A stretch of 13,539 nucleotides of DNA from the NCBI GenBank assembly GCA_934255515.1, contig CAKQON010000047.1, positions 1 to 13,539 of the forward strand. Reading direction: 5' to 3'. The notes under the pieces were generated by a model. The model was not told the DNA's origin and did not search any database. It was given only the letters and a program-made list of their open reading frames with translations. Both the position numbers and the translations under genes were made by a program. This document shows, piece after piece, positions 1 through 5,666 of the stretch. Position 1 is the first letter of the stretch. Each line of letters begins with the position of its first letter. The DNA is from an uncultured Sutterella sp. (GTDB lineage Bacteria; Pseudomonadota; Gammaproteobacteria; Burkholderiales; Burkholderiaceae_F).

Positions 1-2
1 TC

Positions 3-23
3 ATGATAGATATATTCTATCAT
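3..23. repeat. AT-rich inverted repeat at left edge
   Basis: Perfect 8-bp arms ATGATAGA (3-10) and TCTATCAT (16-23) flank a 5-nt spacer. The surrounding DNA is very AT-rich and also holds the 10-bp palindrome TAATGCATTA (44-53). This could be an operator or promoter region for a gene beyond the left edge, or a weak hairpin. No gene is visible between 1 and 233. Confidence 0.45.
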
Positions 24-133
24 ATATTTGATATTTATGCAATTAATGCATTATCTTTCGATTTGCTCAGAGCATCCCTAAGGCAGGGAGCCTTTCTGAT
101 TCTCAAGTGCCGATCACTGCCCACTGTTCATCC

Positions 134-162
134 CATTTGCCCCGGTATGTCTTGGGCAAATG
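134..162. repeat. Inverted repeat / stem-loop downstream of lipoprotein gene
   Basis: Perfect 9-bp arms CATTTGCCC (134-142) and GGGCAAATG (154-162) enclose an 11-nt loop. It lies about 70 nt past the stop of the minus-strand lipoprotein gene, so it could be a 3'-end hairpin for that transcript. No T-tract follows on either strand, so a classical intrinsic terminator is not supported. A protein-binding dyad is the alternative. Confidence 0.45.
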
Positions 163-233
163 CTCTGGAGCGGCTACTAAGTGCAGCGCAGTTGCAGAGG
201 TAGATTCTCAGGATGCTGTGCCTTCGTGTTCGG

Positions 234-596
234 TTATTGCTTTTCGCAACGGAAGGTCATCTCAATATTGCCGGCGGGCACCGGAATCGACTCAACAACC
301 TGAACAGCCGTTTTCAGACTGGTACGACGGTCAACAACGTTGATCTCCAGAGGGTAGGCTTTGAGCCCCTTCTCAGCACAGAACTCATTGGCTCTGCGAA
401 TCAGGAAGACCTTTTCAGCGTTAAGCGCTTTGGAATATGAGGCAATAATAAAAATACCATCGCGCATTTCAGTAGGACCGGCGATTCGATTAAGCGCTTT
501 GTAGTAAGCACGGTCGGCGCGCTGTTGGGGGGTATGGGAACAACCGACGGAGAGGGCCGCAACGGCAGCCATGGCGAAGCAAAGAAGAGCTTTCAT
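234..596 (-). CDS. Small predicted lipoprotein of unknown function
   Basis: A 120-residue protein with a classical type II signal peptide: MK, a hydrophobic stretch (residues 3-17), and lipobox L-S-V-G-C with the lipidated cysteine at C19. The following residues (SHTPQQ) lack Asp at +2, so in a Gram-negative the outer membrane would be the expected destination. I chose the ATG at 596 because it starts directly at the signal peptide; a TTG at 620 in frame would add eight residues ahead of it. The mature part is about 100 residues, mixed alpha/beta in character, with two further cysteines (C73, C117) that could form a disulfide in the periplasm. I do not recognise a family. It is transcribed in the same direction as the hydrogenase operon but is separated from it by a strong terminator, so a functional link is not implied. 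Its base composition is less GC-rich than that of the hydrogenase genes. Confidence 0.75.
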   Translation of the reverse strand: MKALLCFAMAAVAALSVGCSHTPQQRADRAYYKALNRIAGPTEMRDGIFIIASYSKALNAEKVFLIRRANEFCAEKGLKAYPLEINVVDRRTSLKTAVQVVESIPVPAGNIEMTFRCEKQ

Positions 597-637
597 AATC
601 AGTCGCTCATGCGTAAACAAAGGTACAGAGTCTTCAA

Positions 638-666
638 ATCATACCCGGTCAAAATGGATTGGCACA
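638..666 (-). promoter_or_regulatory. Candidate promoter for the lipoprotein gene
   Basis: On the minus strand TATGAT (643-638) is a good -10 match about 42 nt before the ATG. The hexamer 17 nt upstream (TGTGCC, 666-661) is a poor -35. It sits between the hya terminator and the lipoprotein start, where a promoter would be needed. Identified by eye only. Confidence 0.25.
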
Positions 667-734
667 TACGCCAAATTTGCGGACAGTGAACAGTATTTTT
701 TACGGACGTCAACTGCTGCAGATAGAGTGTTGCG

Positions 735-784
735 AAAAAGAAGAAATAAGCCCTCCGATTCCCGTCTAAGGAACCGAAGGGCTT
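735..784 (-). terminator. Intrinsic terminator of the hyaABC operon
   Basis: Read on the minus strand, AAGCCCTTCG pairs with CGGAGGGCTT (10 bp, one T-G wobble). Inside it TTCC pairs with GGAA, giving a long, GC-rich stem. The stem is followed at once by a T-rich tract broken by single Cs (747-735). It begins 43 nt after the hyaC stop codon. The plus strand has no T-run after the stem, so it works in one direction. It isolates the hydrogenase operon from the lipoprotein gene. Confidence 0.85.
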
Positions 785-826
785 CGATGCGTTCAGCGTC
801 AAACGCTTTCAGTCGACATCAGAGAA

Positions 827-1546
827 TCAGTGATTCTCTCCGCCCTGGTGCTTGAACATCCTCAGGCCCGTCGTCATGGACGAAAGAGTCGTGGCGCCGC
901 CCATGATGTCCTCGCGGAAGGACATGTACATATGAGCGATCGTGAAGATGATGAGCACGTACATGAGCGCATGGTGGATGGTGCGCACCGACTGAACGTC
1001 CCCGAAGAGCGGGAACACCCAGCCGAACCATGCCATCCAGGATTCGCCCCATCCCCAGGCCTGGGCGTAGAGCGCGAGACCGGTGATGATGATGCCGATG
1101 GAGCCGAGCACGTAGAACCCGAACATCGCGAGCTGAGCGAGCGGATTGTGGCCCGCATACTCAGGCGACGTCTTCTTCATGAAGAGGTAGTAGGCAACCT
1201 GAGCGAAGACGCCCTTCCACCACTTCCAAGACCAGAGGGGCGGAATGAAGATCTGCCGCGAGTACTTGTTGCCGACCACCGCCCAGTAGAGGCGGTAGAT
1301 GAAGAGCACCGTATAGATGATGCCCGCGGCAAAGTGCGCGAAGCGGATGTAGGCAAAGTCGTAGGTCGCCCACGTGTCGCCCAGGTTCGAGACAAGCGGC
1401 GCGCCGATCAGAAAGCCCGTGGCGATCATCACGAACATGCAGACCATCATGGCCCAGTGCCAGACTCGAACAGGCGCCTCCCAGACATAGAGCGGGTGCG
1501 TGCCCGCCTTCATGTCGACTTCGTAGGTGACTGGATCGATTTTCAT
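827..1546 (-). CDS. hyaC: [NiFe] hydrogenase b-type cytochrome subunit
   Basis: A 239-residue integral membrane di-heme cytochrome b of the HyaC/HupC/HoxZ family. It anchors the periplasm-facing hydrogenase dimer and passes its electrons to the quinone pool. Four hydrophobic helices are visible at about residues 31-52, 68-92, 138-162 and 188-209. Histidines typical of heme ligation in this family occur at H30 (start of helix 1), H71 (helix 2), H191/H192 and H205 (helix 4). The motif RVWHW at 27-31 is typical of the N-terminus. Length is normal for the family. The start at 1546 is fixed by an AGGAGG ribosome binding site five nucleotides upstream. The gene begins 24 nt after the hyaB stop and is last in the operon, just ahead of the terminator. 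Confidence 0.95.
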   Translation of the reverse strand: MKIDPVTYEVDMKAGTHPLYVWEAPVRVWHWAMMVCMFVMIATGFLIGAPLVSNLGDTWATYDFAYIRFAHFAAGIIYTVLFIYRLYWAVVGNKYSRQIFIPPLWSWKWWKGVFAQVAYYLFMKKTSPEYAGHNPLAQLAMFGFYVLGSIGIIITGLALYAQAWGWGESWMAWFGWVFPLFGDVQSVRTIHHALMYVLIIFTIAHMYMSFREDIMGGATTLSSMTTGLRMFKHQGGENH

Positions 1547-1570
1547 AGGATCCTCCTGAAGGAGACCGCG

Positions 1571-3334
1571 TCAGCGGACCTGCACCGAGCAGAGCTCCTC
1601 GCCCTCGGGGTTGAGAAGGTGCGTGGCGCAGGCAAGGCACGGGTCGAAGCTGTGGATCGTGCGGATGATCTCGAGCGGGCGCTGGGGATCAGCCACCGGA
1701 GTGCCGATGAGCGAAAGCTCATAGGTGCTCTTCTGCCCTTCGTTGGAGCGCGGCGAGGCGTTCCAGGTGGTGGGCACCACGGCCTGCCAGTTTTCGAGCT
1801 TGCCGTCCTTGATGACGCAGTAGTGGGCGAGCGCGCCGCGGGGGGCTTCACAAAGACCCACGCCCTTGCATTCCTTGGGCCACGTGGAGGGTTCCCAGAA
1901 CTCCATGTTGGCCGCGGCCTCGTCGCCCGCTTTGATGTTGGCGGTGAGGTCGTCGACGTACTGGACGAGCTTCTGAGCAGCCCAATGGCATTCAAGCGCG
2001 CGGGCGGCATGGCGGCCGAGCGTCGAGAACACAGCCTCGAGCGGGAGGTTGAGTTCCTTCAGAAGATCAAGCGCCGGTTCCTTGATGTGCGGCACGTTCT
2101 TCGCGATGCAGATCGCAAGGCGGGCGAGCGGGCCCACTTCCATCATGTGGCCGCGCCAGCGCGGGCTCTTGATCCAGGAGTACTTGCCGTCAGGCGTGAG
2201 CCACTGGAACTTCGTGGGCGTGCCTTCCGAGCCCTTCGCGAACTCGTACTTCTGCTCGGTGATGCCGTCCCAGGGGTGCAGGCCCTTGGTCTGATCCGGA
2301 TACTGGTACCAGGAGTGGTCGACGAATTCCTGAATCTGCTCGGGATCGCGCGCATCGACCTCAAAGACCTCGTTGAGGTTGCCATTCAGAATAGCGCCCG
2401 AGGGGAGCTGGAGGGACTTCTCGGAAGTGTCGTTCGCGATTTCGGGGAAGTCGCCGTAGGCGAGGCAGTTGACGCCCGCCAAGCCCTTGCCGTACTTGAA
2501 CCAGTCCGGATAGAAGGAGGCGATCGCCTTGATGTCGGGGAGGTAGACGTTCTCGACGATGTCGACCGCATGGCGCGCAACCGCACGCATGTAGTTGAGC
2601 GTCACCTCGTTCACCATCGTGCCCTGGCCGCCCGTATCGTGCATGTTGATCGGGCAAGCGACGCCGCCCACGAGGTAGTTCGGGTGCGGGTTCTTGCCGC
2701 CGAGAATCGTGTGGATGCGCACGACCTCGCGCTGGAAGTCGAGGACCTCGAGGTAGTGAGCGACGGCGAGAAGGTTCACCGCGGGCGGAAGCTTCATCGC
2801 GGGGTGTCCCCAGTAGCCCTTGTTGAAGATCGAGAGCTGACCGGATTCGACGAGCTTCTTCACGCGGTTCTGAATGTCGCGGAAGTAGCCCACGGCCGCG
2901 AGCGGATGACGCGGCGAAATCTTCTGCTGAATGTCGGCGGTTTCGCGGGGATCAGCCTGAAGAGCGCTCACCACGTCGACCCAGTCGAGGGCGGAGAGCT
3001 GATAGAAGTGGACGATGTGGTCCTGAACGTAAAGGGTGGCGTTCAGAAGGTTGCGGATGATGTTCGCATTCTTCGGAATCTTGATTCCGATCGCGTCCTC
3101 AACCGCGCGGACGGCGGCAAGGGCGTGAATGCCCGTGCAGACGCCGCAGATGCGCTCCACGAACGCCCAGGCGTCGCGCGGGTCGCGGCCCTTCAGGATC
3201 ACTTCAAGGCCGCGCCACATCGTGCCCGTGCTCATCGAGTCGACGATCTTTCCGTCGTCGCCGAGCACGGCCTGCACGCGCAGATGACCCTCAATGCGGG
3301 TGACCGGGTCAACAACAATTCTGCGTTCGCTCAT
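1571..3334 (-). CDS. hyaB: [NiFe] hydrogenase large (catalytic) subunit, uptake type
   Basis: A 587-residue catalytic subunit of a group 1 membrane-bound H2-uptake hydrogenase, holding the Ni-Fe(CN)2CO site. The N-terminal motif RICGVCTGIH gives two nickel ligands, C63 and C66. The C-terminal motif DPCLACATH gives the other two, C566 and C569, with H572 after them. VVDPVTRIEGH near the N-terminus and the EAPRG and VPTTWNASPR segments are also family hallmarks. The protein closely resembles E. coli Hyd-1 HyaB from memory. Cleavage after H572 would remove a 15-residue tail ending SVQVR, so a dedicated maturation protease is required; none is encoded in this window. The start overlaps the hyaA stop by one base (TAATG), indicating translational coupling. 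The protein has no export signal and would be carried through Tat by HyaA. Confidence 0.98.
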   Translation of the reverse strand: MSERRIVVDPVTRIEGHLRVQAVLGDDGKIVDSMSTGTMWRGLEVILKGRDPRDAWAFVERICGVCTGIHALAAVRAVEDAIGIKIPKNANIIRNLLNATLYVQDHIVHFYQLSALDWVDVVSALQADPRETADIQQKISPRHPLAAVGYFRDIQNRVKKLVESGQLSIFNKGYWGHPAMKLPPAVNLLAVAHYLEVLDFQREVVRIHTILGGKNPHPNYLVGGVACPINMHDTGGQGTMVNEVTLNYMRAVARHAVDIVENVYLPDIKAIASFYPDWFKYGKGLAGVNCLAYGDFPEIANDTSEKSLQLPSGAILNGNLNEVFEVDARDPEQIQEFVDHSWYQYPDQTKGLHPWDGITEQKYEFAKGSEGTPTKFQWLTPDGKYSWIKSPRWRGHMMEVGPLARLAICIAKNVPHIKEPALDLLKELNLPLEAVFSTLGRHAARALECHWAAQKLVQYVDDLTANIKAGDEAAANMEFWEPSTWPKECKGVGLCEAPRGALAHYCVIKDGKLENWQAVVPTTWNASPRSNEGQKSTYELSLIGTPVADPQRPLEIIRTIHSFDPCLACATHLLNPEGEELCSVQVR

Positions 3335-4428
3335 TATTCCTTCCCTCCGATTTCCTTATTCGTTTTGGCGCGCGCCTGAGCCACGGCTGAGAGCGCTGCG
3401 TGTGCGGCGGCAGCCGCGCCGACGACGGCGACGGTTGCAAGCCCCACTTTGTCGACCGTTGCCTCAACGCCGCCGAAGATGGGCGGCAGAACGGTCGTTT
3501 CGTGCTTGTAGAAGGACCCCTTGTCGAAGAAGTTGGGTTCTGCGCAGCCGATGCAGCCGTGACCCGACTTGACCGGCCACGAAAGACCTTCGTTCCACTG
3601 CACGGTCGAGCAGGGAGCATAAGTCGTCGGTCCCTTGCAGCCGACCTTGTAGAGGCAGTAGCCGAGCTTCGCGCCGGCGTCGTCGAACTTCTCGGCGAAC
3701 TGGCCCGCGTCGAAGTGGCCTCTGCGGTAGCACTTGTCGTGAATGCGCTGGCCGTAGAACATCTTCGGACGGCCGAGACGGTCGAGCGGCGGCAGGCGAT
3801 CGTAGGTGAGGATGTAGGTGATCACCGACGTCATCACTTCCGGAATCGGCGGGCAGCCCGGGACGAGCACGATGGGCTTGTCAGTGATGATTTCCGTAAT
3901 CGGAACGGACTTCGTGGGATTGGGCTTCGCGGCCTGCACGCACCCCCAGGCGGCGCAGGAGCCCCAGCCGATCACGGCCTTGGCGCCTTCGGCAACCTTC
4001 TTGATCTTGTTGAGGAAGATTTCGCCGTTCGGGATGCAGTTGATGCCGCCTTCGTTCAGGGGGACGTTGCCTTCGACGGCAAGGATGTAGTTCCCCTTGT
4101 ACTTTTCCATCGTCTCGTGGAGCGACTCCTCGGCCTGCTCGCCCGCAGCGGCCATGATCGTGTCGTCGTAGTCGAGCGACACCATGGAGAGGACGACGTC
4201 CTGAACCACCGGCGAATAGGAGCGGATGAAGGATTCTGAGCAGCAGGTGCACTCAAGGCCGTGGAGCCAGATGACCGGCGTACGGGGCTTCGTTTCCATC
4301 GCATGCGCGATTTCCTGCGCGCCCGCATTGCCGAGCCCGAGGCTCGCCGCGGTAAGCGAGCAGAACTGCAGGAAGCTGCGGCGGCTCACGCCCTGACGGC
4401 GAAGTGCCTGATATTGGGTTTCAAGCAT
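3334..4428 (-). CDS. hyaA: [NiFe] hydrogenase small subunit, six-cysteine oxygen-tolerant type
   Basis: A 364-residue electron-transfer subunit with three iron-sulfur clusters. It starts with a Tat signal (SRRSFL at 15-20, hydrophobic stretch, AHA cleavage site at 41-43). The proximal cluster has C60, C62, C63, C158, C163 and C192. These match the E. coli Hyd-1 mature positions 17, 19, 20, 115, 120 and 149 with a constant offset of 43, so the two extra cysteines of the [4Fe-3S] cluster are present. Distal cluster ligands are H230, C233, C258 and C264; the medial [3Fe-4S] ligands are C273, C292 and C295. A C-terminal hydrophobic helix (about 328-350) anchors the protein in the membrane. The ATG at 4428 follows a purine-rich Shine-Dalgarno site (AGGGGGAGA). 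It is first in the operon, upstream of hyaB. Confidence 0.98.
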   Translation of the reverse strand: MLETQYQALRRQGVSRRSFLQFCSLTAASLGLGNAGAQEIAHAMETKPRTPVIWLHGLECTCCSESFIRSYSPVVQDVVLSMVSLDYDDTIMAAAGEQAEESLHETMEKYKGNYILAVEGNVPLNEGGINCIPNGEIFLNKIKKVAEGAKAVIGWGSCAAWGCVQAAKPNPTKSVPITEIITDKPIVLVPGCPPIPEVMTSVITYILTYDRLPPLDRLGRPKMFYGQRIHDKCYRRGHFDAGQFAEKFDDAGAKLGYCLYKVGCKGPTTYAPCSTVQWNEGLSWPVKSGHGCIGCAEPNFFDKGSFYKHETTVLPPIFGGVEATVDKVGLATVAVVGAAAAAHAALSAVAQARAKTNKEIGGKE

Positions 4429-4461
4429 GTTGGGTCTCCCCCTCGTTCATTTTTCATATGT

Positions 4462-4500
4462 GCAGGCTGCCGAGCCGGAGGGTTCTTCCCGAAAGCCTGC
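4462..4500 (-). promoter_or_regulatory. Possible leader hairpin of hyaA mRNA
   Basis: Seven-base arms GCAGGCT (4462-4468) and AGCCTGC (4494-4500) enclose 25 nt. That interval contains a smaller GGG-TTCTT-CCC dyad. On the minus strand this ends about 33 nt before the hyaA start codon, just ahead of the ribosome binding site. It could be a leader structure or a protein site; there is no T-tract to make it a terminator. Confidence 0.35.
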
Positions 4501-4552
4501 CGGGAGCGCGCGTTTCGAATGTGTCCTCTTGCGCCCCTGACAAAAACATCAG

Positions 4553-4571
4553 ATTCCCGGGAAAAGGGAAT
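4553..4571. repeat. Dyad-symmetric element in the divergent promoter region
   Basis: ATTCCC (4553-4558) and GGGAAT (4566-4571) form an inverted repeat. Overlapping it is the perfect 10-bp palindrome TTCCCGGGAA (4554-4563). The location upstream of hyaA suggests a regulator binding site. I cannot assign a regulator. Confidence 0.4.
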
Positions 4572-4726
4572 GAAAAGAGTCATCGAAAGAATAGTTTTCG
4601 ACGCGATCTTCCTGCTATAGGCCATGAGCGCAGAGTGCCTACCCATCAAGTTCTACCTATGAGTAGTCCGGGCCGGTGCGTTGGAAAGGTCTCGCCCGAA
4701 AGCACTAGAAGCCCTTGTTCCTTTGA

Positions 4727-4759
4727 CGGATACCGCTTCCCGGATACCCTTTCTATACT
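4727..4759 (+). promoter_or_regulatory. Direct-repeat element beside a -10-like box, candidate hyp operon promoter
   Basis: The 8-mer CGGATACC occurs at 4727-4734 and again at 4741-4748, a 14-bp period. It is followed by TATACT (4754-4759), a good -10 hexamer on the plus strand. TTGACG lies at 4723-4728 but is 25 nt from the -10, too far for a normal -35. The layout would suit an activator bound to the repeats in place of a good -35. Transcription here would give a leader of roughly 120 nt before hybE. Confidence 0.3.
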
Positions 4760-4889
4760 CGCTGGAAAAGCGCGTCCTCATCGATTGTAAACAAAGATTC
4801 GGTGCAATTTTTTTTCATTGATATGAAGAATTTAAGGCACCTCTTCCAGTCTCTTAGAGAGCCCGCGCCTTTCCGTTTCAGGAGCATTC

Positions 4890-5666
4890 ATGGATCCCAA
4901 ACCCCGGGCTTCTTTTGCTGAGTCGCCGGCAGGCTTTTTTGAGGAAGGCATGCGCCGCATTGCGCGCGAGCGCATGGCGGGACTGCCTATCGTCAATCCG
5001 AAGATTGACGTCCGTGCGGTCGACTTCCGCCGCTGGGGCAACGACTGGATCGGCGTCATGGTGACGCCGTGGTCGATCGCCGCGGTTTATGTCTGCGGCG
5101 TCGCCGAGTCCTGGGTTGACGTGCCCGTCGGGAAGGTTCGCTTGATCGAACTCCCCGCGGGGGACTTTCCCTTCATTTCTGTCGAGGATCCGATCCTCGG
5201 GCGCTTTCTGTCGCTCCCGCTCAAGAGTCCGGTCCTCGACATGGCCGACCAGGAAACCGCGGACGAATTCGCCCGCGTGGCGCTCAAAACCATGCTCACG
5301 ACTTCCTCCATCCCGGAGGACGACGAGGATGCGACCGCCTGGGCGCCTCCGGCCGCGGACGGAGCGCTCCGTCGCGTGATTCCGATCAAGGTCGAGCCCC
5401 CGAAGAATTATCTTGAGACCCCGGCGCTGACGCCCAAGCCCGCACCAAAGAAGCGCGACGAAAACGAGACGTTTTCGCGCCGCGACTTCTTCGGCCGCGG
5501 CCGCCGCTGGGTTGAAAAGAAGGCGGAAGCGCCTGAGAAGCATCACCTCGAAGCCGCGCGCCCCGGTGAACTCCCGGCTGAAGAGAAGACGCCGGTTGAG
5601 ACCGTTCCCGCCGCTGAGCCCCAGGCCCATGCGGCAGAGCCCGCAGAAGGGAGGACGAAGCCATGA
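4890..5666 (+). CDS. hybE: HybE/HoxT-family [NiFe] hydrogenase assembly chaperone with long C-terminal extension
   Basis: A 258-residue protein whose first 140 residues fit the HybE family. FFEEGMRRIARERM (16-29), then NP..DVRAVDF (36-46), W.GVMVTPW (53-61) and LP.G.F.F (88-95) align by eye with E. coli HybE. HybE proteins assist hydrogenase assembly and are thought to proofread the Tat-dependent small subunit. The start has an AGGAG five nucleotides upstream. Residues 141-258 are unusual: acidic, then Pro/Lys-rich, then FSRRDFFGRGRR at 195-206, then a Glu/Ala/Pro-rich tail. E. coli HybE instead ends soon after a shorter GRRALLFGRR segment. The gene is first in the maturation operon, and its stop overlaps the hupK start (ATGA). 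The Cupriavidus name for this position is hoxT, the rhizobial one hupJ. Confidence 0.85.
   Translation: MDPKPRASFAESPAGFFEEGMRRIARERMAGLPIVNPKIDVRAVDFRRWGNDWIGVMVTPWSIAAVYVCGVAESWVDVPVGKVRLIELPAGDFPFISVEDPILGRFLSLPLKSPVLDMADQETADEFARVALKTMLTTSSIPEDDEDATAWAPPAADGALRRVIPIKVEPPKNYLETPALTPKPAPKKRDENETFSRRDFFGRGRRWVEKKAEAPEKHHLEAARPGELPAEEKTPVETVPAAEPQAHAAEPAEGRTKP

Larger units (their letters stand above)
4429..4889. promoter_or_regulatory. Divergent regulatory region between structural and maturation operons
   Basis: This 461-bp region must hold promoters for hyaABC (leftward) and hybE-hypE (rightward). I see no credible gene in it; the ORFs crossing it have no recognisable composition and overlap hyaA. 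It contains several symmetric elements listed separately (4462-4500, 4553-4571, 4727-4759). It also contains an A/T-rich block at 4790-4835 with a run of eight T and a small dyad TTCAT-TGAT-ATGAA (4815-4828). By eye I found no convincing sigma-54 -24/-12 element and no full FNR box (TTGAT-N4-ATCAA). Confidence 0.6.

Noticed and set aside
80..94. AAGGC-AGGGA-GCCTT hairpin as a terminator
   Set aside because: Only a 5-bp stem without a T-tract on either strand.
830..3379. 849-codon open frame on the plus strand, antisense to hyaB and hyaC
   Set aside because: It lies exactly opposite two certain genes, its product is Arg/Ala/Val/His-rich without recognisable domains, and GC-rich codon bias commonly leaves such antisense frames open.
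4261..4790. Small ORFs crossing the hyaA-hybE intergenic region on both strands
   Set aside because: They overlap the hyaA start, lack good ribosome binding sites and have no recognisable composition or motif.
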